A DNA stretch of 64,000 nucleotides from Halicephalobus mephisto (lineage: Eukaryota > Nematoda > Chromadorea > Rhabditida > Panagrolaimidae). The first letter of the stretch is position 1, and each line of letters begins with the position of its first letter. The translations under genes and the position numbers were made by a program. Location: NCBI GenBank assembly GCA_009193035.1, contig SWDT01000034.1, forward strand, positions 310,001 through 374,000, in the 5' to 3' direction. Positions 47,595 through 58,737 of this stretch are shown piece by piece. The notes under the pieces were generated by a model. The model saw only the letters and a list, made by a program, of their open reading frames with translations. It searched no databases and was not told where the DNA came from.

Positions 47595-48065
47595 TATACA
47601 AAAATCAGTCACTATCCAGTGTTTTTATTGGAACTGTTTTTGGATAGTGACTTAATTATTTGATAACTTTTGGATAGTGTTCAAAATCAGTCACTATCCT
47701 ATTCTTCATTGGAGCTGATTTTGGATAGTGACTTGATTATTTGATAACTTTTGGATAGCGTCCAAAATAAGTCACTATCCAGTGTTTTTATTGGAGCTGT
47801 TTTTGGATAGTGACTGACAAATTCAAATTTTAGTTAAAAGTAGACACTATCCAATGTTTTTATTGCAGCTGTGTTTTGATAGTAACTTTGACAGCTCTAA
47901 TGAAAGACAAGGATAGTGTCCAAAAATAGTCACTATCCAATTTCTCATTGGAGCTGTTTTCGGATAGTGACTTAATTATTTGATAAATTTTGGATAGTGT
48001 CCAAAATTAGTCACTATCCAAAAATCAACTTCAATAAAAAATAGTGCCCATTTCCTATTTCAATT
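47595..48065. repeat. CACTATCC repeat array 3 (upstream of the transporter)
   Basis: Reverse-complement orientation relative to array 1: TGGATAGTGACTTAATTATT, TGATAACTTTTGGATAGTGT and AGTCACTATCC with TTCATTGGAGCTG. Five to six units of about 80 bp directly upstream of the transporter start (47573). Confidence 0.85.
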
Positions 48066-48513
48066 AAAATTTTTAAATCACTATTAATTTTTCGAAACTA
48101 ATTTCAACAACTTTATTTACATTTTTCAAAAATATTTAATACCAAAATGAACTTACTATTTTTTTAGTAACAGCTATTTCAAAACTTATCCAAAATTGAA
48201 ATATCTCTATCAATTGTCTTATTTATAGGATTCGACCAAAAGTCAGATTAGTTTTATTATTTCCATGTCACAAACTTCAAAAAGATTATGACGATTAACT
48301 TTATTTCTAAATAATGATCTGTCTGACTTCTGCCTCCCCCTGAATCCACATTATTACAATATACATCGGTTAAAATTAAAAATTTCATTTTTTTTAAATC
48401 TAAAATTACCAATTTTTATAAATTACAGTAATCACAAAACCGAAACAAAAAAGCAACAATTACATTGAAAAATTTTTATTACTTCACTAAAAACTAACAA
48501 ATTGACCTAATTC
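48066..48513. other. Intergenic region between the transporter and the M16 protease
   Basis: A/T-rich sequence of about 450 bases. No gene, tandem repeat or inverted repeat recognised. Confidence 0.4.
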
Positions 48514-51500
48514 CTATCGACTAAAGTCAATATCGACATGTCTTGAAAGATCATCAACAGCCTTGAACTCAACATGAGGAAAAACTTCCTTAATGCTTTC
48601 TTCCGCCGCCGTCGGGATCACCATAGCTTTCCCACATTTAGATTCATCAAAAAGATCCAGATAAATCTTCCCTACAGTTTTCAAAACCTTCTCTGGGGTA
48701 GCTTCTTTAATTTGAGCAATCTTCGTCCTAAAATTATTAATTCTTCAAAATCCAAATTTACAAAAACTTACTTATGATCATTTTCATCAAAATTAAATCC
48801 CTTCATGTGGTCATTGTAACTATTTTCTCCTGCTTGACTAATCGTACATTCCGCATTCACATACCTCATGATCAACGATCGCTTAGCCGTTTCGAAAAGT
48901 TCAGAATCGAGTGTTCCTGATTCAATGGTTTCAAAAACACATTTTTTCGTTGTTTCATAAGCTCCAGACAGGTTACTAGCATCATGAATTTTCAACTTCA
49001 ATCCAATATTTCTCACAGTAGAAAGTCCAACATGATAAGCAAATCCTTTTCCTCTGACTTCATTATGAAGTACACCACTACTTTCACAAAAATACAAATT
49101 CAACAAATTAGAATATGTAAATTCCGGAGATTTCACATCCAATGGAGCTTTAACACATTGTCCAAAGTAAGCAGAAGTACATTCTGGTCTAGAAATACAG
49201 TAAGCTTTCCCAGCTGCTCTTGAAAAATCATAAATTTTTTCAGGATAATTAATGATAGAATTATCTCCAGACAACTTCGGCCAAGAATTATACTCCAATC
49301 CATCGATACACCTCGGATTACCAATCACGTGAAGATTCACATCAGTTTTGGAAATATATTCCTTCAATTCTGTCAATTTCTGAATAAAATTAACCGTAAA
49401 TTTATCATCATTCAATTGATCTAAAATCTTCTTATACAACATTTGAGATTCTATTCCACCGTAGTAATAGTCAACAGTTCCAGGAATATCCACAAGCAAA
49501 CTCCACAATGACGTCACTACACTCCTATCTTGTCTTTTTTGTTCATCCGCATTCACGACGATTTTCTTCAAAACACGTTCAATTACTGATTTTTCAAAAA
49601 CCAACTTATTCAAATAAGTGTCTATCCAGATGGGAACTTTAGACGTGTTCGAAGCAGTCGACAAAGCGTCAATTTTGATCTTATTCTGCTGACAGTTCAA
49701 GTTGAAAGATAACAATTCCGCTTTTCTTCTCGTTGAGAGTTCTTCACATGGAACAAGTTTCCCGTCAATCATAGCACTAGATTGATTAATAAGATTCATG
49801 TAGAGTTTCACAAGTGGATGCAAATGTTTCGGAATTTTTCCAACATCAAACAACAATCTAAAATTGACAAAGTTGCTTGCAGTTTTGTGGATAATCTTTG
49901 GAGCCATTAGAGAACCATTTTTATCGTTTTTTAACGATCTTTCAGCCGGAATAACCGTAAAATCAGTCAATTCACTCACTGCGTACTTTTTGAGTAATTC
50001 CATACTCGCTTCACTTGCTTTGTTTGCCGCCACAGCTCGTTCTAGAATCTCTCCACATCTCTTCAGTCCTTCCGGTCCGAGTTCTTCTACCTGCTTTTTC
50101 AACCTCTCATCTTCCTCCATTTTCTCTTTTTCGATCAAAGTTCTACTTGGAATAGCATAAAGAACAACGTAATTCTCGTTCAAATATTTATCAACCAGTT
50201 GTTTCCAGTATTCTTCCCCATAAGTTAGAGCTTTTTCACATTCTTCAATATGACAAGAAGCCAAATGTTTCAACTCATCGGATTCTGGAGAAATACCTGG
50301 AGCGTAATTCTGGTAAAGTCTGACTTCTGAGAAAATAGAATCAGATACATCATTCTCCAAAAATAGACCGATTTTCTCAATGTCTCTTTTTAGAATATCG
50401 TGCATTCTGTTTAAATCAAATTTGTGATTCTTCATCAAATTAATCAAGTCCTCTTTGAAGATCTGTTCCTTCTCAACGGGTAAGAATTCAGCATTAACTC
50501 CTTGGAACGAGAATCCCACAACAGAAGCCTTGTGTTTGTCAGATATAGCATGTAGTTGAGAGCAAATCGGGGACGAGCAATTGATATAATGACTATACAA
50601 TGGAGATTCAGGTCCAACCGTGAAGTATTTCAATAATTGAGCCATCGGGAAGATGTCTTCTCCCTGAAATGCGTTATTTTTATATGAAATTGGAAATAAA
50701 CTAAAGCAGAAGTCTCACCCAGATGTCGGGACCCCTCCAACTGACGTGGACGGTTCCATGGTCGCCTTCAGCCGGAATTTCCATCCGTTCGACAGTAGTT
50801 CCGATGATTGGAGGAGGGTTGTAGTCTTCATAAGTCCTCAAAAAATCGTTCTTCTTCACAAAACCGTTGGATTTTTCGAACTCTTCAACCGTTTCTAAAA
50901 CTTTCTGATGAGGCACAGCTCCGACAATTGAAATAATCATATTTTCCATTCTGTAGAACTTCTTGTGATAAGCTTTGATCTTCTCTAAGCTGCAAGTTTC
51001 TCGAATAACCTTCGGATCACCTCCGAGATTCTTCGAAAACGGCGAATTTTCACCTAATGTGAGAGAATTCAGCTTCAAATACTGCCGGAAATCTCGTCCT
51101 TTCATTTCTGAATACACAACACCTCCATCCTGTCCTTCTCCGTTGATGTGATGGACTTCGGTGATGTAAGCAGATTCAGTAAGAAGGGGATTTAACAAAT
51201 TATCGAGATAAACAGGCAGTAATTTGATCATTCCCTCTGCTCCGACGGTTTTAAGCAAAAAAGCCGTGTTGTCGAAGCTCGTGAAGGCGTTGATATATCC
51301 ATAAGATCTCTCGGCCAAATTAGTCAGAAATTCAGCATAAGGGTACTTTTTGGACCCTATGAAAACCAAATGTTCCAAAGTATGGGCCAGTCCGGAGTCG
51401 CATTGGTGGGCAGTTGCTGAAAAAATTCATATATCAAAAAACCAAAAATCGATATTATGAGCTCACCAAACGAGATTTCGACATTCACCATGGCACTTGG

Positions 51501-51605
51501 ATGGTCCACGATGACGACTTTTGCTCCAGAAACCGCACTTCTATAAAGTGTCAAAGGAAGTTTATGTTCCACCAAGGTAGATCCGACTTTTTTGAAAGAA
51601 GCCAT
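48514..51605 (-). CDS. M16 zinc metallopeptidase, full length (copy 1)
   Basis: Insulinase-superfamily (inverzincin) protease of 980 residues, closest by memory to the C. elegans C05D11.1/yeast YOL098C group. Exons in transcript order are 51605-51467, 51416-50719, 50663-48772 and 48727-48514, all GT-AG and in phase. The zinc motif HTLEH (HxxEH, about residue 58-62) has a downstream glutamate in the NGEGQDGGVVYSEM region, the expected third ligand. The middle has a long charged coiled-coil segment (EKEKMEEDERLKKQVEELG). The C-terminal half is the non-catalytic clamshell partner. No signal peptide or membrane segment is seen. Tandem paralogues follow at 58738-60751 and 62099-64000. A stretch of about 340 bp (50005-50350) is nearly identical in all three copies. 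Confidence 0.92.
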
Positions 51606-51693
51606 TCTGGAGAATCTGGAAATTCTCAAGGTTAAATTTATATAAAAATTTTTAAAAACCACAAAACTGAAAAGAGTCATAATTTCCTCTTAG

Positions 51694-51903
51694 AGGACGC
51701 CATTGCATCATCTATGGCAACTTAATGAACAAGATAATACTTACGTCAATCCGAAGAATCTAGCCGGCTGGAAGATCCTCGACGTCGACCTATTCAGGAA
51801 CATAGTAGAAGATCATTTAGAAATTTTAGGAAAAATCAAAATCCTCAAAAAAAAGAAAATCGAAAGCGCAAAGTGTTCCCTGGGGAAATCACATTTTATA
51901 TGA
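51694..51903 (+). CDS. Orphan coding-like exon, product unknown
   Basis: After TTTCCTCTTAG (51683-51693) a frame runs RTPLHHLWQLNEQDNTYVNP and continues through NLAGWKILDVDLFRNIVEDH to a lysine-rich end and TGA at 51901-51903; the total is 69 residues. GC content and codon choice look genic and differ from the A/T background. No in-frame ATG or partner exon was found, and the sequence upstream is the M16 5' end on the other strand. It may be the last exon of a gene with a tiny first exon, or a relic. Not recognised. Confidence 0.3.
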   Translation, partial: RTPLHHLWQLNEQDNTYVNPKNLAGWKILDVDLFRNIVEDHLEILGKIKILKKKKIESAKCSLGKSHFI

Positions 51904-52095
51904 AATTTCGAAATAATTTTTTTTTTCAAAATAATTTTTTTAAATTTAATTTTTTTTAAATTATAAAATCCTAAATTTCAGAATTAATTTTTAATTTTGA
52001 ATTAACTTTGAAGTATTTTAAGATTCTGTAAAATTTCAGAAATTTCCGCAAAATTTTAATTTTAAAAAAGTTTATTTGTACTTTAAACACGATTT

Positions 52096-55000
52096 TTACA
52101 ATTTGGATTTGATCGATTGAAGGTTTTTTTGACGAATTTGAGCAAATTCTTCACGTGTATAGAGCCTGGGGGCGGCTTTCGGGATCCATTTGCCGTCTTC
52201 GTCTTTGGTGAAGTTTTCTCTGTCTTGATGATGCTTCAGATTCCCGACTTCATCAATGCCCAAAACAGGAGCCACACAGCAATCAGCATCTGGAATTTAC
52301 AAAGTTAATCAGGCTTAAAATACATGGAAATCTTACGAAGGAAGATGTCAGTCCACTCATCTCTCGTTTTCGTCTTGAAGATATGTTCCATTTCATCGAC
52401 TAGTTTTTTAGGGTTTTCAATGAGTTCTGTTCGTTTAGCCTTGATTCCCAGGACTGAAAAATGAATTCCGATATATAAAAATGGGTTTTGATATATGAAA
52501 AATGAATTTCAATATATAAAAAAATGGATTTCGATATACAGAAGTAATTTTTGATACATAATGATAACTTTTGATATATGAAAGATTAATTATAATATAT
52601 AAAAAGTGGTGTTCGATACATTAAGATAATTTCTGATATATGAAAGCACATTTTCATATGTGGAAAATCAGCTCCCATATATGAAAGTAAATCCGGATAT
52701 GTAAGAAAACTTACTTTTGAACAGTTCTGAGTTGAATTTCATTTCCAATGCTCCTACAGACATGAATTTTCCGTCTTTAGTTTCAAAAGTACTGAAATAA
52801 TAATTATGCAAATTTTATATTTAAAAAAAATAATTTTTAAGATTAATTTTCTCACCGATAAATGGGACAATCACCGGAGAAAGCCGCGTAAGGGATGTTC
52901 CAGAACATATCCATGTCGCTGTAGCTGCTGATCCAGGATCCCAAGTAAGCCAATCCTTCCACCATACTGCAATCAACGATACATCCTTTTCCGGTGTTGT
53001 TTCTTTGCACAAGAGCAGACATGATCCCGAAAGCACACGTCAAACTGCCTCCGGCAAAATCCGCGAGCATGTTCGCCGGCGTCCAGTAAGGCTTACGATT
53101 ATGACCAGCAATCGTAGGCAATAATCCTAAAAAGTTGATTATCCTAATTTTAATAGGATTCTAGCGATTTCAGAATCAAAAAGAATTTTCTATAATGTTC
53201 TGTAAAAATGTGGAATTTTCTAGAAACTTCCAAAATCATCGAATCTTCTAAAAGTTCAAAAATTTAGAAGAAATTCATAGAAGTTTAGGAATTTTATGAA
53301 ATTTTCTAAAAACTTTCAAAATCATAGAATCTTTTAAAAGTTCATAAAAATCCTAAAATTTTGAATAAGTTCATAGAAGCTTCTTTAGGAAAGTTGTGGG
53401 ATTTTCTAGAAACTTCCAAAATCGTAGAATTTTTAAAAAATTCATAAAAGTTTTCAAAAGTTCAAAAATTTTGAAGAAATTCATAGAAGTTTAGGAATGT
53501 TGTGGAATTTCCTAAAAATTTCCAAAATCATCGAATCTTTTAAAAGTTCATAAAAAGTTCGAAATTTTGAATAAGTTCATAAAAGCTTCTTTAGGAATAG
53601 TAAGTAATTTTCTAAAAACTTCCAAAATCGTAGAATTTTTAAAAAATTCATAAAAAGTCCGAAATTTTGAAGATTTTTTTGAAATTATTTCGTAATTGAC
53701 AAAGTTCACTTTTTCGAAATGACGTTTTCGGAAGATATATATCATTTTAAAGTTCTTCAAATATGGATTCAGAATCTGTTGTTTGTTTCTGCTGAGTATT
53801 TTTCTGAAGTAAGATAATAAAAAAAATAAAATTCCTCAATTTCAAAAAAATTTTGTGTTTGAATTTTTTAAATACATTCGTTTTTGCATTAAATGTAACA
53901 ATTTGAGTAATTTTTTTTCGAAAATATGAAAATTTCGAGCCGATTATGGTTATTTGCACAAAAAATGTAACTTTTAGTTTTATAAAAATTACAAAATATG
54001 AAAAAATGTAACAATCGTCAATTTTTAATGAATATTTAATATTTGTGACGAAAATTAAAATTTAATAATGACGGTTTATATTTATTATTGCTCTAAAAGT
54101 TATATTTTTTTGTGTATTTGATTTAAAAAAACAAAAAACGCATAAAAATAAAAACTTCGTAGTTTTCATCAACTATCCTACTTCAGAAAAACGTTCAGCA
54201 GGAACAAATAGATTCTGAATCTACATTTCAAGAACTTTAAAATGATATATGTTTTGAAAACGTCATTTTGAATAAGTGAATTTCGTTCTGTGAAGTAGAG
54301 CCAGATGGGAACTCCTACCACGAAAGTCCCTGCGAGAACGGTAGCGGTTTCTGTCAAATTTAGAATCAAATTTCGTAGCGTTGTTTATATATAGTAAATA
54401 TCATTCGATAAAGAGTGGGTTAAGGGGTTATGCAATATAGACCTTCTCTAGTACTGAGATAGACATAAATTTAAAACGAAAATAGAAATTTTCAAAAAGA
54501 TCTCTGAGATGGATCCGAATGGGAACTCCTACCACGAAAGTCCCTGCTAGAACGGTAGCGGTTCCTGTCATTTTGGAATCCAATTTCGTAGCGTTGTTTA
54601 AATGTAATAAATATCGTTCGATAAAGAGTGAATTAAGGGGTTGTGTCTATCCCAGTACTAGATGAGGTCCATATTGCATAAATTTAAAACGAAAATAGAA
54701 ATTTTCAAAAAGATCTCTGAGGTGGATCTGAATGGGAACTCCTACCACGAAAGTCCCTGCTAGAACGGTAGTGGTTCCTGTCAAATTTAGAATCAAATTT
54801 TGTATCAATCTTATTTGTACATAAGACACATCATCGGGTAAAGAGTGGGTTAAGGGGTTGTGTCTACTCCAGTACTAGAGGAGGTCCAGAATACGTCAGG
54901 AAAAAAGTGGATTTTTAAATTTTAGAAAATTACTAACCAGAAAGGGCGACGTAGTTGATGTCGTGACCGGCTTCTTTCGCTAAATCCCCTGTTTGACCGT

Positions 55001-56020
55001 ATCCAGTGAGTCTCGCGACGATGAGCTTCTCGTTCTCCTTCATGAGGTCCACGGGGTCGAGTCCGATGGCTTCGAGGACTCCGGGACGGAAAGGCTCCAG
55101 AAGGACATCGGACTTGAGGATCATCGTCCTGAGAGTAAGAAGTTCGGTTTTGAAATCCAAATTCACTCTTTTTTTTCCTCGAATTAATCGTTGTTCCATG
55201 TCTTGTTTTTTCTAAAAAATAAAATTATTTTAAAAACTTCCAAAATCTGAGGCTTCAGATGTTGATTCTAAATTTTCATAAATTCTAAGTTTCTATGAAA
55301 TTAGAAGAATCCTTTGGAATTTTCTATGAAATTTCGGAGGATTCTAGAAGTTTGGACGAAATTCTGGAAAATTTTAGAATTATTTGAAAATTTCAGAAAC
55401 TTTATTGAAATTTTCAAATAATTCTAAAACTTACAAATTCTAAGATCTCAAAGCCCAGAGAATTTTGAAAATTCCAGAATCTTCTATAGAATGTTAAAGT
55501 TTTAGAATTTTTTACTAAATTCTAAAAACTTCGAAATTTTACTAAATTCTAAAAACTTCGAAATTTTCTAAATTCTAAAATATATTATAAAATTCTAGAA
55601 ATTATTGAGATTCTGAAAAAATTCTAAAATCTGCAAAGTTCTAAGATTTCAAAATCTACAGAATTTTCAAAGATTCCAGATTTTTTTGTAAAGTTCTGAA
55701 ACCTTCTAGAATTTCTCACTCGATTCTGGAAAGTTCCGAATTCTGCGAAATTTTAAAGTTTTGAAATTTGGAGGATTTTTGAAGCTTCATTGAGATTCCA
55801 GGACCTTCTGATGGATTCCGGAAAATTTTAAAATGATTTATTAAATTTTGAAAAATTCCAAATTTCGGAGAACTTCAAAATTTAATAAAATTAAACATAC
55901 AGAAACAAGTGTGACGTCAGCTCCAAAATCCGCAAGGATCTGTCCACAAAGAGGACCCGGGGCTAATCCCGCGATTTCGATGACCTTGATCCCGGCAAGG
56001 GGCTTGATGGAAGTCGACAT
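52096..56020 (-). CDS. Alpha-methylacyl-CoA racemase (family III CoA-transferase fold)
   Basis: Racemises 2-methyl-branched acyl-CoA so that beta-oxidation can proceed. Exons in transcript order are 56020-55901, 55211-54938, 53126-52856, 52791-52715, 52453-52337 and 52289-52096, giving 350 residues. Motifs are [19 protein letters not shown] at the N-terminus, [11 protein letters not shown] (catalytic His), [14 protein letters not shown] (catalytic Asp) and DCCVAPVL. The protein ends in SKL, a canonical PTS1, placing it in peroxisomes. An in-frame upstream ATG (56104) would add a basic, hydrophobic leader resembling a mitochondrial signal. A strong TTCGTTCAG acceptor between the two ATGs suggests the mRNA normally starts downstream of it. 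Introns 2 and 4 are rich in repeats. Confidence 0.94.
52455..52712. repeat. GATATATGAAA tandem repeat in the racemase intron
   Basis: Units of about 35 nt such as TTTTGATATATGAAA(A/G) and AATTTCAATATATAAAAA alternate throughout the 261-base intron 4. The same word occurs in other introns (for example 39625 and 22020). Confidence 0.6.
53130..53690. repeat. Tandem repeat in racemase intron 2
   Basis: AAACTTCCAAAATCATCGAA, TTTTAAAAGTTCATAAAA and GAAATTCATAGAAGTTTAGG recur four to five times in units of about 110-130 bp. Confidence 0.65.
53696..54300. mobile_element. MITE of about 0.6 kb with terminal inverted repeats
   Basis: The ends at 53700-53826 and 54170-54300 are inverted copies: GAAATGACGTTTTCGGAAGA, ATATCATTTTAAAGTTCTT and ATTCAGAATCTGTT against their complements. 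The interior matches 45640-45780. No coding capacity. It abuts the first unit of the 214-bp repeat. Confidence 0.72.
54290..54895 (-). repeat. 214-bp tandem repeat carrying a conserved short open frame
   Basis: TGGGAACTCCTACCACGAAA recurs at 54306, 54520 and 54733 (spacing 214 and 213). Each unit also has AACGAAAATAGAAATTTTCA, GATCTCTGAG and GAGTGGGTTAAGGGGTT. On the minus strand the units encode [15 protein letters not shown] or a close variant; unit 2 begins [20 protein letters not shown]. It lies wholly within intron 2 of the racemase gene, on the same strand. A fourth copy is at 26822. Confidence 0.8.
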
Positions 56021-57427
56021 TTTCCTCTTATCCAAGTATCTTCCTGAACGAACAAAAACAGAAAAGAAAAACTTTTTTGGAACAGACAAAACAGAGCACA
56101 ACATTGGTAGTTTCGATTTTTTATCGAAAAATATCAGTCAAAAAATAGACTACAATTTTCGAGTTCAAAAACTATGTTAATTTTGTTCAATGAAAAATCG
56201 ATCAATAAAATTTTTAAAGAAAACTATGACCCGATTTCTGGTTAATGAGCGGCTGTTTGTTGGAATTCCCTCAGGGGATGCAGCTAATGGACCACGGAAT
56301 ACAGCCAGAAGAGTGGTCAATTTCTGGAACAAAAATCATCTTTAAAAAAAAGTAAAAATAATTATTTTTAGAAATTTCGAAAACATTAAAAAGTAATTTT
56401 TCAAAATATATAAAAAATAATTTAAAAATAAATATTAAAAAATAAAAATAATTTTCTAAAATATATAAAAAATAATTTAAAAATAAATATTAAAAAATAA
56501 AAATAATTATTTTTAAAAGCTTGAAGTTTCTTCGAAAGTTAAAAATAAATATTTTTTAAAAAATTATTTTTAAAAATTTTTGGAATTTCTTTAAAAAAAT
56601 TAAAAATGGATGTTTTTTAAAAAAATTAAAAACAAATTTTTGAAATTCTATAACAAATTTAAAATTTTTGATTTTAAATGTTTTAAATTTTCATAAAATT
56701 TTGGAAAATTCTAAAAACTTGTTCATAATTATAATTTGAAAAAATTGAGATAATTCCTATTTTGGAAGTTCTTTATTTTTCTATTTTTTAAATATACACT
56801 TGAGTAAAAATAAATTTGAAATGAAATAAACACGTGAAAAAACGGATTTAAAAACGAACGAAATGTTTGAAAAAAGTATTTTTGAAAATTTCCTTCGTCT
56901 TCAAAAAGCATTTTGTGGATGACGTATTTTAGACCATTATAGTATTAAAAAAGAATAAATGTATTTTTTTAAATTTATTTAATTTTTAAAATTTATTCAA
57001 TTTTTGAAAGTTATTCAATTTTTGAAAGTTATTTATTTTTTTAAATTTATTTAATTTTTAAAAGTTATTCAATTTTTAAAAGTTATTCAATTTTTAAAAG
57101 TTATTTAATTTTAAAAATTTATTTAATTTTAAAAATTTCTTATTTTTATTTTTATTTTTATTTTCATTTAATTCTTTATTTTTAAATTGTTGATGAAACT
57201 ATTCCGTTTTTTCCGTGTTTGTTGCTCATTAACATTCGGAAGACGGATTGTAATCTACTTCGCGGTTTGTGGATGCAAGAATTCTAAATCGAATAGAGCG
57301 TAACATCTTGAGATTGAGTTATTTTTAGTATATGAAACATTCAATAAAAAGTTACTTTAACTTCAAATCCGAAAAGCAATCATAACTTAGTCAATACAAA
57401 ATTGGAGATGTTACTTTATTTGTTATT
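56021..57427. other. Intergenic region upstream of the racemase, low complexity
   Basis: The first 150 bases hold the racemase outron. Bases 56340-56710 and 56950-57190 are low-complexity A/T with recurring AAAATATATAAAAAATAATT and AAAGTTATTCAATTTTT words. No gene seen. Confidence 0.5.
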
Positions 57428-57615
57428 GTTAGATCGTGGCTAGGGGGTTCCTGATCCGCGTGTAGACGAGAAATGTATAAAACAACTTTATATGGCCCAA
57501 GACACGAGATACAAAGCAACTTTTACAAAAATTATTGCGCAACCGTACACCTTTCGTTGGTCCTCAGGATATTTCCCTTCGAGATCAAAGTTGTACAAGC
57601 TTGCATTCAAATAAA
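57428..57615 (-). repeat. Dispersed element, copy 2
   Basis: Reverse-complement copy of 45989-46198: GTTAGATCGTGGCTAGGGGG, TTCCTGATCCGCGTGTAGAC, ATTATTGCGCAA, GTTGGTCCTCAGG and GTACAAGCTTGCATTCAAAT. Confidence 0.8.
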
Positions 57616-57647
57616 TGATGCCCGATCCAAAAGTTTTAAAAAATAAA

Positions 57648-57815
57648 TTAATGTCCTATCTGATAATAAACGAACAATTCAATTGCATTGAGTCTGGACG
57701 AAGTTAAAGCACTTTGAGCATATACTCCAACACCATTTGTGAAAGTCTTTTTCTTCAAATCTTGCCAATTAAGGAAGTGAATTTCGTGCAAGTTGTAGAG
57801 CACCCTTAGTTGCAT
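57648..57815 (-). CDS. Short coding-like frame, possible gene relic
   Basis: A 55-residue frame begins MQLRVLYNLHEIHFLNWQDL and includes TNGVGVYAQSALTSSRLNAI before TAA. Composition looks genic, but no splice partners were found. Further minus-strand frames at 57920-58204 and 58272-58475 are similarly isolated. A decayed gene or transposon is likelier than a functional peptide. Confidence 0.22.
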   Translation of the reverse strand: MQLRVLYNLHEIHFLNWQDLKKKTFTNGVGVYAQSALTSSRLNAIELFVYYQIGH

Positions 57816-58737
57816 AATTCTATTTTAACAAATTACTTCTTTGTCTGCACTTTTGAAAGAAAAATTTACTTAAAAGATTATAATAAGTGCAATATAGAAT
57901 GTGTCAAAGAAAATAAGCCCTAATTTCTTCTGTTTTCTATCGCTTTTTGTTTATCAATACTGCAGTCAAGTGGAAATTTATCAAAGTCAAAAAACAGTAC
58001 AGAATTACAAAAAATAATATAGAAGTACTTTGTTTTTTTCAAGATTTCTGAATGTGATTGCTTTGTATTCACCGTGTAGTAAGGGCAGTTTATAAATTCA
58101 CTCACTTTTAACATCAGAATAACTTCTAATTTATTTTTGAATTTTAAAACAATTGGTTCAGTTTGAAGATTTTCAATAACTCTTAATTTCTCTTTTTTTG
58201 TCAATTATCTGCATACTATATTTTTTTATCACCTTACTAAGCTGTTCCTCAAAGCCTATGATAATATACGATTAGATTACAATTAGCCTATGCTTAATGT
58301 CTGCTTGAAGTTTCCAGTTTGTCCTCCACTGTCCGCATATATTCAGGATGATTGCTAATGCTACTTCTTCACGACCTCTCTGCGTATCAGCCAGTCTGCC
58401 ATGATTCGTGTCTCCTGTTCCACATGCGTCCTTGAGACTGGCTATAGTTGACGATTTTGACATAAGGTTGTTCACTGATCAGGTTCGGCAACCTGGTTCT
58501 TCGATCGAGAGTCAAACTCCTGTTTCATGATTACCAGTCACATTCTACCAAAGAACTATCTGTAGATGCATTTAAGAAATAATTAAACGTCTTAAATCGT
58601 ATAAAAAGTCCAACTTTTCACATCTTGATTGTTAAACATTCTTGAAAAACAATAGTTATAATCTGATTTACAGCTGATTATCCAAAAATTAAAACTTTTA
58701 GTGAATTAATTGTGTCAGATTTTCATGTATTACAATG
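57816..58737. other. Intergenic region between a dispersed repeat and M16 copy 2
   Basis: Contains two isolated minus-strand frames (57920-58204 and 58272-58475) that I do not recognise and a perfect short hairpin, CAGGTTGCCGAACCTG, near 58480. The part around 58300-58530 is GC-richer than its surroundings and may be transposon-derived. Confidence 0.35.

Noticed and set aside
57920..58475. Minus-strand frames of 94 and 67 codons
   Set aside because: No splice partners, start context or recognisable motifs; mentioned only as possible relics in the region entry.
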